A DNA stretch of 30,575 nucleotides. Origin: Bacteroidota bacterium (GTDB taxonomy: Bacteria; Bacteroidota; Ignavibacteria; Ignavibacteriales; Ignavibacteriaceae). The stretch spans positions 1 through 30,575 of the forward strand of contig JAJYCM010000003.1 of the NCBI GenBank assembly GCA_021778375.1, in the 5' to 3' direction. Positions 15,384 to 24,471 of this stretch are shown here, piece by piece (position 1 is the stretch's first letter; each line of letters opens with the position of its first letter). The notes under the pieces are model-generated. The model was not told the DNA's origin. It saw only the letters and a program-made list of their open reading frames with translations, and did not search any database. Position numbers and translations under genes: made by a program.

Positions 15384-16028
15384 ATGATTAAAAATTTATT
15401 TACTGCGGTTTTAGTTTTGTTTATAATTTCTTCGGGAAATTCTTTTGGACAGAAAAAAATCAAAGAGTATAAGGGACCATTGCTCGGCAAATGGGAAACG
15501 CCAAACCTAGGGCTTGACGCATCTCATCTGACGATAGAATTTAAACTCGGTTATAAATTCTTTTATGATTTGGAATCCCGGTGGAATGGTAAATATAAAT
15601 TGGATGGGACAAAACTTTCTTCCAGCTATTATATCCCTTTCCTGAGTAAATGGGTATATGATACAAGCATTGTATTAATTAATGCAGATACTCTTATACT
15701 TGCTACAGGAAAAGATACGGCTCAAACTATTACAAAATTTGTTAGAGAAAAAAATAGTTTATATTCTTCAGGTGGAATTGTCGGAAGTTGGATCTCAAAT
15801 AATTTTCAGGGGGATAAAGCTGTTTTAACTTATTATAAAAACGGAAATCTTTATATTAAAAAAACTTTAAATAAATATGACGGTTTTTTTATTGTTAAGA
15901 AAAATATTTTTTCGGTATTTTCAAAAAGGTCTCTTATAATTAAGATGAAGTATCAAATAATACGCGGAGATCTTTACCTTTATAAAATAGGCAGTCCTGG
16001 CGTTATGAAACTTGTTAGGGAAAAATAA
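15384..16028 (+). CDS. Exported hypothetical protein, lipocalin-like repeats
   Basis: 214 residues, not recognised. Signal peptide at 1-22 (IKNLFTAVLVLFIISSGNSFGQ), so periplasmic or secreted. The mature part seems to hold two related units of about 90 residues, each opening with a G-x-W strand (LLGKWETPN at about 34-42; IVGSWISNN at about 132-140) followed by beta-rich sequence with alternating aromatic residues. The first contains FFYDLESRWNGKYKLDGTKL and the second DGFFIVKKNIFSVF. This resembles lipocalin-like or META-type small beta-barrels, but no motif is decisive. No cysteine lipobox is present. ATG start; monocistronic by position. Confidence 0.7.
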   Translation: MIKNLFTAVLVLFIISSGNSFGQKKIKEYKGPLLGKWETPNLGLDASHLTIEFKLGYKFFYDLESRWNGKYKLDGTKLSSSYYIPFLSKWVYDTSIVLINADTLILATGKDTAQTITKFVREKNSLYSSGGIVGSWISNNFQGDKAVLTYYKNGNLYIKKTLNKYDGFFIVKKNIFSVFSKRSLIIKMKYQIIRGDLYLYKIGSPGVMKLVREK

Positions 16029-16200
16029 ATCTTCGGCTGCATTACATTTTTAGTTTGGCAAAGACATTATGAGATTTTACTCCCAATTTGGAAATATATT
16101 TCTATTGGTTGGAAATTTTGATTTTTAGAAAGTTATTTAGGATGTTTTATCAAATGGCGGAATTGAAAAATTCAATTTATAGAGGTTACATTAGGAAAGG

Positions 16201-17196
16201 TTATTCCGTTTTCATATCCCGCGTCATCAAATCCGTTGTAGCCTTTACGGGGTCTTTATCTTCGAAAAGGATTTTATAAACTTCGTTCGTGATGGGAGTT
16301 GTTACATTATTTTTTTCTGCAAGCTGAGAAGCAGAGCGGCTTGTTTCCACTCCTTCGGCTACCATATTCATCGACTTAAGAACTTCTTTTAATTTTTTCC
16401 CGGCACCAATTTGTTCGCCGACGTACCTGTTGCGGCTATGCCGGCTCATACAGGTGACAATTAAATCTCCCATACCTGATAAGCCTGAGAATGTTTCCGG
16501 ATAAGCGCCCATTGAAACACCGAGACGCGCAATTTCAGCAACTCCTCTCGTCATTATGGCTGCTTTTGTATTATCCCCGAAATTGGCTCCGTCTATAATT
16601 CCCGCGCCGATTGCGATTACGTTTTTTAATGCACCCCCAAGCTCAACCCCAAGAATATCAGTAGAAGAATAAACTCTAAAATATGAAGTCATAAAAGCCG
16701 CTTGAATTGATCTGGAAATTTCATGGCTTTTTGATGAAGCAACAACCGCTGTAGGGATTCGCTTACTTACTTCTTCTGCATGGCTTGGGCCCGATAGAAC
16801 ACCAATTTGATTTTCATCAATGGAGGGCATTTCATCTTTAAGCATTTGAGACATTGTCATTAAAGTATTTATTTCAATACCTTTGGCAACACTTATGAGA
16901 ATCGTATCCTTTATGTCTGACGGACGTACATTTTTGATAACACCTCTTAAAAATTGAGATGGAACAGCCAACACAATCATATTTTGGTTGGATGTAGATT
17001 CCTCAATGTCGTGAGAAATAACTATTTCGTCGGGTATTATTATTCCGGGAAGGTAATCGGGATTCTCTCTTTTTTTATTAAGAAGCTTGGCATAACTTCT
17101 TTTATATTCCCATAGGGTAACGTTATGGCCATTAAAATGTAGCAGAACAGCAAGGGTTGTGCCCCAGCCCCCTGCGCCTAAAACAGAAATTTTCAT
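16201..17196 (-). CDS. gpsA: NAD(P)H-dependent glycerol-3-phosphate dehydrogenase
   Basis: Reduces dihydroxyacetone phosphate to sn-glycerol 3-phosphate for phospholipid synthesis. Seen: N-terminal Rossmann GxGxWG (GAGGWGTT, residues 7-14), ISVAKGIE, LSGPSHAEEV (about 145-154), and the C-terminal catalytic segment ALKNVIAIGAGIIDG...GDNTKAAIMTRG, with the conserved Lys in ALKN, and SGMGDLIVTCMSRHSRNRYVG. 331 residues is typical. Its ATG shares one base with the plsY stop (TAATG), so the two are translationally coupled. PlsY uses the product of this enzyme, so the pairing is functional. Confidence 0.96.
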   Translation of the reverse strand: MKISVLGAGGWGTTLAVLLHFNGHNVTLWEYKRSYAKLLNKKRENPDYLPGIIIPDEIVISHDIEESTSNQNMIVLAVPSQFLRGVIKNVRPSDIKDTILISVAKGIEINTLMTMSQMLKDEMPSIDENQIGVLSGPSHAEEVSKRIPTAVVASSKSHEISRSIQAAFMTSYFRVYSSTDILGVELGGALKNVIAIGAGIIDGANFGDNTKAAIMTRGVAEIARLGVSMGAYPETFSGLSGMGDLIVTCMSRHSRNRYVGEQIGAGKKLKEVLKSMNMVAEGVETSRSASQLAEKNNVTTPITNEVYKILFEDKDPVKATTDLMTRDMKTE

Positions 17197-17873
17197 TATT
17201 TAACTGCGGAATTTTTCTTTTGGGGAAAATTAATTTTGTGTTCGTTTCCATTCAAAAGTCGCACAACATTTTTTCTGTGCGTGTATATAACGAGGAAACA
17301 GATTCCGATAACAAATGGCAAGACTGTATTGTAACTTGGGATATTGACGTTAAAAATATTTTCTCTAATTATTAAAGTAAGCGGGATTGAAATAGCACCC
17401 AGAATTGATCCGAGTGAAACGTATTTTGAAATTGAAACAACAAGAATAAACACGCCGATAGCAACGAGCATATCAACGGTGGAAATTATAAGAAGGATTC
17501 CCAGGGCGGTAGCGATTCCTTTACCACCTCTAAAGCCCGCAAAGACAGTCCATATATGCCCAATTACCGCAGCAATGCCCGCAATAATTTGGACTAAGGT
17601 AAAATCATCAAATGGGGTTAAGTTTCTGAAAGGCATTTGTCCATAATGTAATCTTGCAACAACAACAACTGCTAAAACACCTTTAAAGGCATCAAGGATA
17701 ATAACCAGCATACCAAGTTTCCACCCAAGTACACGCATTACATTCGTACCTCCGGCGTTTCCACTGCCGTAATTCCGAATGTCTACACCCTTGATCAATT
17801 TGGTTACAATTATACTTGTAGGTATTGAACCAATCAAATAAGATAATATTACAATTGTAGCTAATAAAAACAT
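17196..17873 (-). CDS. plsY: Acyl-phosphate:glycerol-3-phosphate acyltransferase PlsY
   Basis: Integral membrane enzyme that acylates glycerol 3-phosphate at sn-1 using acyl-phosphate. Seen: N-terminal SYLIGSIPTSIIV, motif 1 GSGNAGGTNVMRVLG, motif 2 FRGGKGIATALG, and motif 3 in the C-terminal third, with about five hydrophobic helices. The chosen start is ATG at 17873, which places the first helix at the N-terminus as in relatives. The reading frame extends four codons further to a TTG at 17885, less likely. It is upstream of gpsA with a one-base overlap. Confidence 0.94.
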   Translation of the reverse strand: MFLLATIVILSYLIGSIPTSIIVTKLIKGVDIRNYGSGNAGGTNVMRVLGWKLGMLVIILDAFKGVLAVVVVARLHYGQMPFRNLTPFDDFTLVQIIAGIAAVIGHIWTVFAGFRGGKGIATALGILLIISTVDMLVAIGVFILVVSISKYVSLGSILGAISIPLTLIIRENIFNVNIPSYNTVLPFVIGICFLVIYTHRKNVVRLLNGNEHKINFPQKKNSAVK

Positions 17874-18003
17874 ATAAAAACCCAAATTTTGAGTCCGACT
17901 AAACTAATTATAATGTATTAAAGATTCAATGCTGATAGATAGACTATACATTATTGACAAATTGTGGTATATATTTAATTCATAATAAGTTGAAAACTTA
18001 CTA

Positions 18004-18660
18004 TTAATAGGGATGGAGTCTGATTACATCATCCTTAATTTCCATTCTATAATCAGCTCTTTTATTTGTAATAAAATTCTGTATAAATTCTATTGTGGGA
18101 TAATCATTTTCACCTGTAAAACATCGAGCATCGTCGATTAAGACAATATGATTTTCTTTCAAAGAGAATATTGTGTTTAATTCAGAAATAATGGGAGTTT
18201 CCAAATCTCCCCTAGCGGTAAAGCCAGCGGAGTAGTGGCCATCAAGCCAAAATAAGCAGGGCTCATTTAATGCTGGAGTAATTTCTTTTAAAACAATACC
18301 GCTGTCTCCTTTTAGAATTTCGATATTAGTAACACGCTTTAATTTTTGTTTAGCGTCCTTATAAAATACTTCGTCCAACTCAATGGAAACTAATTTGGCG
18401 AAGTTGTTTCTTTGGGAATATACCATGTCGCCAAGAAATGTTCCTGTTTCAATTAGCGTTTTTAGGTTATACTTTTTCCCAAATTCCTCTATTACTTTTT
18501 GTTTAGCAATATGTGGAGGAGGGAGAGGCGTACCGTCCTGCAGCCATTTCTGATAAATTTTTTCTTGTCTAGATGTTGAATTCCGTTGCTTTATCCTAAT
18601 TCTTTCAAAATTATAAAGCAGAAAATGAGGGATAAATTTTTTAATTTTTTCTTTAGTCAT
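18004..18660 (-). CDS. Class I SAM-methyltransferase-fold protein, function unknown
   Basis: 218 residues. A Rossmann-like methyltransferase core is visible: motif I LKTLIETGTFLGDMV (about 67-81), an acidic strand end SIELDEVFYKDAK (about 92-104), EILKGDSG, FWLDGHYSAG (about 138-147) and VLIDDARCF (about 172-180). The basic N-terminus (KIKKFIPHFLLYNFERIRIK) may be a membrane-associating helix. The pattern resembles proteins found in glycan and lipopolysaccharide gene clusters, but here it follows ispD by 67 bases on the same strand. Substrate unknown. The GTF in place of the usual GxGxG in motif I leaves activity uncertain. Confidence 0.7.
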   Translation of the reverse strand: MTKEKIKKFIPHFLLYNFERIRIKQRNSTSRQEKIYQKWLQDGTPLPPPHIAKQKVIEEFGKKYNLKTLIETGTFLGDMVYSQRNNFAKLVSIELDEVFYKDAKQKLKRVTNIEILKGDSGIVLKEITPALNEPCLFWLDGHYSAGFTARGDLETPIISELNTIFSLKENHIVLIDDARCFTGENDYPTIEFIQNFITNKRADYRMEIKDDVIRLHPY

Positions 18661-18727
18661 AAATTTTTGATTCTATTTGTTAGAGGCATATACATTTTTA
18701 TAACTATCCGAATCGAAAAAAACGAGT

Positions 18728-19405
18728 TTATTTTCTTATTAGGTTCTTAAAGAGATCAATATCGTTTTTCCTAGTAACCTTGAAGTTCATTATTGAGCCT
18801 TCGAATAAATGAACTTTCTTTCCAAGTCTTTGAATAAGCACTGACTCGTCAGTGCCATAGAAGTTGTCCTTATAGGCTTTATTCATGGCTGAAATTAAAT
18901 CTTTGTATAAAAAAATCTGTGGTGTTTGTACCAAGAATATTTCGTCACGGCTAATATAAGATTCAACATTATATTTTCCTTTTACTAAGGTATCCTGCGC
19001 TTTTAAGCAAACCAGAGCGTTGCCTTTTTTCTTTGCATAAAGAATTGCTCCTGTAAGTACATTAACCGGAAGTAGGGGGCGGGCAGCATCATGGACAACA
19101 ACAAGGTCATTAGCTTTTGCTCTTAAAACTTTTAGTGCGTTGTAAACCGAATCCTGACGCTCTTTACCGCCTTCAACAATAGACGTAATTTTTGTTAATT
19201 TGTATTTTTCTTTAATCTTTTGGAGTAGCTTAAAATAGAAAGGGTCAGCGGAAAGGATTATTTCATCAACCAAATTATTTTTTTGAAAAATTTCAAGTGT
19301 GTAAACAATTATTTCTTTTCCCACAATCTTAAGATATTGTTTAGGAGCGGAAAATCCACTCCTAATACCTTTACCTGCAGCAGGAATAATTGCATAAGTT
19401 TTCAT
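18728..19405 (-). CDS. ispD: 2-C-methyl-D-erythritol 4-phosphate cytidylyltransferase
   Basis: Third step of the MEP isoprenoid pathway, making CDP-methylerythritol. Seen: nucleotide-binding loop IPAAGKGIRSGFSAPKQYL at about 7-25 (usual GxGxRMG reads GKGIRSG here), the KERQDSVYNAL-type segment GGKERQDSVYNALKVL, VVHDAARPLL at about 103-112, and DTLVKG...ISRDEIFLVQTPQIF. 225 residues is typical. Its ATG overlaps the queA stop by four bases (ATGA), so the two are coupled although their pathways differ. Confidence 0.94.
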   Translation of the reverse strand: MKTYAIIPAAGKGIRSGFSAPKQYLKIVGKEIIVYTLEIFQKNNLVDEIILSADPFYFKLLQKIKEKYKLTKITSIVEGGKERQDSVYNALKVLRAKANDLVVVHDAARPLLPVNVLTGAILYAKKKGNALVCLKAQDTLVKGKYNVESYISRDEIFLVQTPQIFLYKDLISAMNKAYKDNFYGTDESVLIQRLGKKVHLFEGSIMNFKVTRKNDIDLFKNLIRK

Positions 19406-20436
19406 AAAACAAGCATTGCATCGCCGTAGCTTAAAAACCTATAATTTTCTTTAAGTGCCTTTTTATACCCTTTCATTACAAACTCAGTACCTCCTAAAGC
19501 GCAAACAAGCATCAATAATGTAGATTCCGGTACGTGAAAGTTTGTAATAAGTTTATCCGTAACTTTGAAATCAAAAGGAGGATAAATGAACTTGTCAGTC
19601 CAGCCTCTGTTTGGCTTCACAAATCCCTCAGCGGTTGTGCTTGTTTCAAGTGCACGGCAAGCGCTTGTGCCTACAACAAAAACATGATGCTTTGCCGCAA
19701 TTGATTTATTAATAAGATCAGCTGATTTTGGTGAAATTTCAAAATATTCCGAGTCCATTTTATGCTTTGTAAGATCTTCTACCTCAACCGGTCTAAATGT
19801 TCCCAAACCAATATGAAGAATCACCGGGACGATTAAAATTCCCTTCTTTTCAATTTTTGCCAAAAGCTTTGGAGTAAAATGTAAACCGGCAGTCGGGGCT
19901 GCAACAGCACCGTCTACGCGTGCATAAACTGTTTGATAATTTTCTTTATCAGAAGCTTCCGGTTCTCTTTTTATGTAAGGCGGCAGTGGTGTAAAACCGA
20001 TCTTTTCTACTGCTTTAAAAACATTTCCAGGCTGATTGAACCTGACCGTTCTACCTCTTGAAGTTGTGTTATCAATTACTTCGCACCAAAGTTTGTCGTT
20101 AAAATATATCTTATTTCCAATTCTGACTTTTCTTGCTGGGTCAACAATTACATCCCAGATACATTCCTCGGCGTTAAGCTCTCGTAGCAAAAACACTTCA
20201 ATTTTTGCATTTGTCTTTTCTTTCTTGCCATACAGTCTTGCCTGAAACACACGTGTTTCGTTGACGACTAAGATATCGCCTTTTTCCATATAATCTACAA
20301 CATCACTGAAAGTTTTGTTTTCAATTTCCTCTGTTTTTTTATTAAGTACCATCAACTTTGACTTGTCTCTCGGTGATACCGGATATTTAGCAATCTGAGT
20401 CTTTGGCAGATTATATTTGAAGTCTGATAATTTCAT
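19402..20436 (-). CDS. queA: S-adenosylmethionine:tRNA ribosyltransferase-isomerase QueA
   Basis: Adds the epoxycyclopentanediol part from SAM to preQ1 in tRNA, the penultimate step of queuosine synthesis. Seen: N-terminus LSDFKYNLPKTQIAKYPVSPRD (about 3-24), GDILVVNETRVFQARLYGKK, the AAPTAGLHFTPKLL signature (about 180-193), LHIGLGTFRPVEVEDL, IYPPFDFKV, and NFHVPESTLLMLVCALGG near the end. 344 residues matches the family. ATG start. No preQ1 riboswitch was seen in the 80-base gap upstream. Confidence 0.96.
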   Translation of the reverse strand: MKLSDFKYNLPKTQIAKYPVSPRDKSKLMVLNKKTEEIENKTFSDVVDYMEKGDILVVNETRVFQARLYGKKEKTNAKIEVFLLRELNAEECIWDVIVDPARKVRIGNKIYFNDKLWCEVIDNTTSRGRTVRFNQPGNVFKAVEKIGFTPLPPYIKREPEASDKENYQTVYARVDGAVAAPTAGLHFTPKLLAKIEKKGILIVPVILHIGLGTFRPVEVEDLTKHKMDSEYFEISPKSADLINKSIAAKHHVFVVGTSACRALETSTTAEGFVKPNRGWTDKFIYPPFDFKVTDKLITNFHVPESTLLMLVCALGGTEFVMKGYKKALKENYRFLSYGDAMLVL

Positions 20437-20472
20437 TCTTCATTACCTTTGTTTAGTTAAAAGTTAATTCAA

Positions 20473-20497
20473 GAAGGGAGTTTAATAAACTCCCTTC
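20473..20497 (-). terminator. Strong hairpin after ppdK
   Basis: Arms GAAGGGAGTTTA (20473-20484) and TAAACTCCCTTC (20486-20497) are perfectly complementary around one base (about 10 pairs plus a 5-base loop in practice). It lies 20 bases after the ppdK stop. On the minus strand a moderately T-rich stretch (TTGAATTAACTTTT) follows, so termination of ppdK is likely though the U-tract is imperfect. Confidence 0.6.
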
Positions 20498-20516
20498 GCA
20501 TGAATTTAGTTATAAA

Positions 20517-23303
20517 TTATTTCTTCTTTGAAGAAGTAGTTCTCTTAGCTGTCTTTGCCTTTGCTTTAGTTGTCTTTTGGGGCATCTCTTTTACAACTGC
20601 ACGGGCAGCGGCTAATCTTGCAATCGGTACTCTGAACGGTGAACAACTTACGTAGTTCAAACCTGTTCTGTGACAAAATTCAACCGAAGCAGGTTCACCA
20701 CCATGCTCACCACAAATACCAACTTTAAGGTCGGGGCGAGTTGAACGACCTCTTTCAGTCCCCATTTTTACAAGTTGTCCTACTCCTTCTTGGTCAAGAA
20801 CTTCAAAAGGATCGTTTGGTAAAATTTCATCTTGAACATAAAGAGGAAGAAATTTACCGGCATCGTCCCTTGAAAGACCAAAGGTTGTTTGGGTAAGATC
20901 ATTTGTTCCAAAACTGAAAAATTCAGCACGCTGTGCAATTTTATCAGCGGTAATAGCAGCTCTCGGAAGCTCAATCATTGTTCCAACCATGTAGCTAATC
21001 TTCTTTCCTTTTTCTTTCATAACTTCTTCAGCTACTCTTCTTACAATTGATTCCTGAAGTTTAAATTCATTAAGATCACTAACGAGAGGGATCATGATTT
21101 CCGGCTTAACCTTTATTCCCTTCGCGGCTACATCGCAAGCGGCTTCCATAATGGCGCGGGCTTGCATTTCCGTTATTTCCGGGTAAAAAATGCCAAGGCG
21201 GCAGCCTCTAAAACCTAGCATGGGATTGAATTCATGTAAATTGTCGATTTTCTGTTTCAATTTTTCTAGCGGGATATTTAATGCATTTGCAAGCTCAATT
21301 TGCTCTTTCTCTTCATGAGGTAAAAATTCATGAAGCGGGGGATCAAGTGTTCTAATAGTTGTCGGCAAACCCTTCATAACTTCAAAAATTCCGTGGAAGT
21401 CTTCTCTTTGAAGTGGAAGAAGTTCTGCAAGCGCTGCCTTTCTATCTTCAACGGTATCCGAGACGATCATTTTTCTAACAGCCATTATTCTGTCTCCTCC
21501 AAAGAACATGTGTTCGGTGCGGCAAAGCCCGATTCCTTCAGCCCCGAAGGCAACAGCATTAGCGGCTTGATCCGGCTGGTCTGCATTCGTTCTAATGTTA
21601 AGCTTCCTTAATTTATCTGCCCAACTCATCAAGCTTGCATAAGTTTGATAAACGGGTGAATCTTTCGGATCAAGTGTTTTATTAATTAAAACCTGAATGA
21701 CTTCTGAAGGCTTTGTTTCGATCTTTCCCGAAATTACTTCGCCGGTTGTTCCGTCTATAGAGATATAGTCTCCTTCGTGAAGAAGAAGGTCTTTTCCTTC
21801 TACCCCAACTGATCTTTCTTTATAATTAATCTTTAATGTTCCGCACCCAGCAACGCAAACCTTTCCCATTTGACGCGCTACTAAAGCAGCGTGGGAAGTC
21901 ATACCTCCGCGTGCTGTTAAAATACCTTCTGAGGCGTTCATTCCTTTAATGTCCTCGGGAGAGGTTTCAATTCTTACGAGAATAACTTTGTCTCCCTTAG
22001 CCGCCATCTCTTCAGCATCTTGAGCGCTCAAAGCAATTTTTCCTGAAGCAGCGCCAGGCCCGGCGTTCAATCCTTTTGCAAGAAAATTACCAGCATCAAT
22101 TGATTTACGTTTTTGTTCTAGATCAAAGATTGGGCGAAGCAATTGATTTAACTGATTCGGTTCAATACGATTAATAGCTTCTTCCTTTTCAATTAATTTT
22201 TCTTTGACCATATCAACAGCCATTTTAACTGCTGCAAATCCAGTTCTCTTCCCTACCCGGCACTGAAGCATCCACAACTTTCCCTGTTGAATTGTAAATT
22301 CAATATCCATCATGTCTTTATAATGTTTTTCAAGAGTTTTTCTAATGCCGTCAAGTTGTTTATAAATAACAGGGTCGTCTTCATTTAATTTTGCAATCGG
22401 AAGAGGAGTTCTTATACCAGCAACGACATCTTCACCCTGGGCGTTAAACAGATATTCACCATAGAAAATATTATCGCCTGCAGCAGGATCACGGGTAAAT
22501 GCAACTCCTGTTCCCGAATCCTCTCCCATATTTCCAAATACCATTGATTGAACATTAACCGCGGTTCCCCAACTCGCAGGTATACCGTTTAATTTTCTAT
22601 AAACAATTGCTCTATCGTTCATCCACGAACCGAATACTGCACCTACCGCGCCCCAAAGTTGTTCCATAGGATCATTAGGAAAATCATAACCGGTTTTTTC
22701 TTTGATAGCCGTTTTGAATTCTTCAACCAATTCTTTCAGATGGTCTGCTGTTAATTCTGTATCAAGTTTAACTCCATTAGCATGTTTTTTCTTTTCAAGA
22801 ATTACTTCAAACGGATCCTCATCATGCTTGTCAACCGGCTTAAGACCAAGCACTACGTCGCCGTACATTTGAACGAATCTTCTGTAAGAATCGTATGCAA
22901 AGCGAGGGTTGTTAGTTTTCTTAATTACTCCTTGAACTGTTATATCATTTAATCCAAGGTTAAGGATTGTATCCATCATTCCGGGCATTGAAGCTCTTGC
23001 GCCGCTTCTAACAGAGACTAAAAGTGGATTAGATGAGTCGCCAAATTTTGCGCCCATTGCAGTCTCAACTTTTTTTAATGCGGAAATGACTTGGTCTTTT
23101 AGTTCCTTAGGATATTTATTTTTATTATCATAATAATAGGTGCATACTTCGGTTGTAATTGTGAATCCAGCAGGAACCGGTAAGCTGATGTTTACCATTT
23201 CCGCAAGGTTAGCGCCTTTACCACCAAGAAGATTTTTCATATCTGCTTTACCCTCGGCTTTTTTATTACCGAAGAAGTAAACATATTTTTGTTGTTTAAC
23301 CAT
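20517..23303 (-). CDS. ppdK: Pyruvate, phosphate dikinase
   Basis: Interconverts pyruvate + ATP + Pi with PEP + AMP + PPi, for gluconeogenesis or PPi-linked glycolysis. Seen: nucleotide-binding GGKGANLAEMV at about 27-37, SVRSGARASMPGMMDTILNLG, the phospho-histidine domain GGMTSHAALVARQMG with H471 (its preceding Thr is the usual regulatory site), and the PEP/pyruvate barrel with SFGTNDLTQTTFG and GICGEHGGEP (C864, the expected catalytic Cys) before VSCSPFRVPIARLAAAR. 928 residues exceeds the usual 870-880. The excess is partly a Lys/Thr/Ala tail of about 20 residues (KTTKAKAKTAKRTTSSKKK). ATG start with TCCTTT, i.e. AAAGGA, at 23313-23318. Confidence 0.97.
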   Translation of the reverse strand: MVKQQKYVYFFGNKKAEGKADMKNLLGGKGANLAEMVNISLPVPAGFTITTEVCTYYYDNKNKYPKELKDQVISALKKVETAMGAKFGDSSNPLLVSVRSGARASMPGMMDTILNLGLNDITVQGVIKKTNNPRFAYDSYRRFVQMYGDVVLGLKPVDKHDEDPFEVILEKKKHANGVKLDTELTADHLKELVEEFKTAIKEKTGYDFPNDPMEQLWGAVGAVFGSWMNDRAIVYRKLNGIPASWGTAVNVQSMVFGNMGEDSGTGVAFTRDPAAGDNIFYGEYLFNAQGEDVVAGIRTPLPIAKLNEDDPVIYKQLDGIRKTLEKHYKDMMDIEFTIQQGKLWMLQCRVGKRTGFAAVKMAVDMVKEKLIEKEEAINRIEPNQLNQLLRPIFDLEQKRKSIDAGNFLAKGLNAGPGAASGKIALSAQDAEEMAAKGDKVILVRIETSPEDIKGMNASEGILTARGGMTSHAALVARQMGKVCVAGCGTLKINYKERSVGVEGKDLLLHEGDYISIDGTTGEVISGKIETKPSEVIQVLINKTLDPKDSPVYQTYASLMSWADKLRKLNIRTNADQPDQAANAVAFGAEGIGLCRTEHMFFGGDRIMAVRKMIVSDTVEDRKAALAELLPLQREDFHGIFEVMKGLPTTIRTLDPPLHEFLPHEEKEQIELANALNIPLEKLKQKIDNLHEFNPMLGFRGCRLGIFYPEITEMQARAIMEAACDVAAKGIKVKPEIMIPLVSDLNEFKLQESIVRRVAEEVMKEKGKKISYMVGTMIELPRAAITADKIAQRAEFFSFGTNDLTQTTFGLSRDDAGKFLPLYVQDEILPNDPFEVLDQEGVGQLVKMGTERGRSTRPDLKVGICGEHGGEPASVEFCHRTGLNYVSCSPFRVPIARLAAARAVVKEMPQKTTKAKAKTAKRTTSSKKK

Positions 23304-23336
23304 TTATATTTTTCCTTTAAATTAATTGAATTGAAT

Positions 23337-23342
23337 ATTATA
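23337..23342 (-). promoter_or_regulatory. -10 candidate for ppdK
   Basis: TATAAT on the minus strand, about 34 bases before the ATG in the 96-base gap after lpxK. The corresponding -35 region is poor. Confidence 0.3.
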
Positions 23343-23399
23343 GAAATATTGTTATTTTATTTTTGAATCGCATGAATTATTAATTTTTTTAACCCTCTA

Positions 23400-24446
23400 T
23401 TAAGTTGATAATTTATTAAACAAAAATTCTTTGAACGATTTTTCATCATCCATTTTAATTTGAATCTTCAAATAGAAAATATCAATATCGTCTAGTTCCT
23501 TAGAAAACTTATAGAGTTTAACCGCATCTTTTTCTGTTGTTACAACCGAGTGAGAATTTGTGTCATAAAATTCTTTTCTAATTCTATGAACTTCTTTTAA
23601 GGTATAATTTTTATGATCTCTAAACATGATCTGGTTTTGTGTATCTACTTTCGTTTGTTTCAGTGCGTTGATAAACGAAAATGGATTCGCAATTCCGGAG
23701 ACCACCAAGCTTTTCTGTCCTTCAAAATCTCCTATTTTATAGAAGGTCTGTTTTTTTATATCAACGAATCCGATTGCTTCATAAAATGCCGTAAAGCTTT
23801 TTATATCGTTGAAATATATTTTCAAATTTACAGGCACATCGGAAATTTCAGAAAATTTTCTATTTATGATAATAGCATCCGCTCTTTTAATCGAGCTGAA
23901 CGGCTCTCTCATCAATCCTGCAGGAAGTAAGCTTTGATTAAATAATCCGGTATCAGTTAAGAACCGCTGTTCAAACAAAAGAATGTTTACATCGCGATAA
24001 ATCCAGCGATGTTGAAATGCGTCATCAAGAACTATAGTATTTATACCGGTTTCTTTAATTAATCTTATTGCGCCATTAACTCGATTTTCAGACACAGCTG
24101 CTGGCGCTTTTGTTTCTTTAGCAGTATGAAAAATTTCATCCCCGCACTGATCGACCGTAGTTAGAATTTTTCCTTCGTTAGAAACCAATATATATCCGCG
24201 AGACGCTCTTCCGTAGCCTCTGCTTAATACTCCGACTAGCATACTTTCATTTTTAAGTAGATTTAAAAGATAAATTACCATCGGAGTTTTGCCGGAGCCG
24301 CCAACAGTCAAGTTTCCGACAGATATAATTTTTGCCTCTACTTTTCTGCTCTTAAAAATATTTGTGTCGAAGAAAATATTTCTTAATATAACTATCAACG
24401 TATAAACAGGAAGAAACGGAAGCAATATTATCTTTAGTAATTTCAT
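23400..24446 (-). CDS. lpxK: Tetraacyldisaccharide 4'-kinase LpxK
   Basis: Inner-membrane kinase that phosphorylates the 4' position of the lipid A disaccharide. Seen: an N-terminal hydrophobic anchor (LLKIILLPFLPVYTLIVIL), P-loop GNLTVGGSGKTP at about 44-55, VLSRGYGRASRGYI, GDEIFHTAKETKAPAAVSENR, and IVLDDAFQHRWIYRDVNILLFE, all LpxK signatures. 348 residues is typical. It is the last gene of the lipid A block, 25 bases after the acyltransferase gene. Confidence 0.95.
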   Translation of the reverse strand: MKLLKIILLPFLPVYTLIVILRNIFFDTNIFKSRKVEAKIISVGNLTVGGSGKTPMVIYLLNLLKNESMLVGVLSRGYGRASRGYILVSNEGKILTTVDQCGDEIFHTAKETKAPAAVSENRVNGAIRLIKETGINTIVLDDAFQHRWIYRDVNILLFEQRFLTDTGLFNQSLLPAGLMREPFSSIKRADAIIINRKFSEISDVPVNLKIYFNDIKSFTAFYEAIGFVDIKKQTFYKIGDFEGQKSLVVSGIANPFSFINALKQTKVDTQNQIMFRDHKNYTLKEVHRIRKEFYDTNSHSVVTTEKDAVKLYKFSKELDDIDIFYLKIQIKMDDEKSFKEFLFNKLST

Positions 24447-24471
24447 TTGTTCAATTAATCAATCAATGTTT

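Noticed and set aside
16088..16279. 63-residue plus-strand reading frame overlapping the end of gpsA
   Set aside because: Overlaps a certain gene on the opposite strand, has no convincing ribosome binding site and shows no recognisable or membrane-protein-like pattern.
17986..18000. Small hairpin TAAGTT-GAA-AACTTA after the methyltransferase-fold gene
   Set aside because: Only six AT-rich pairs and no T-tract; too weak to call a terminator.
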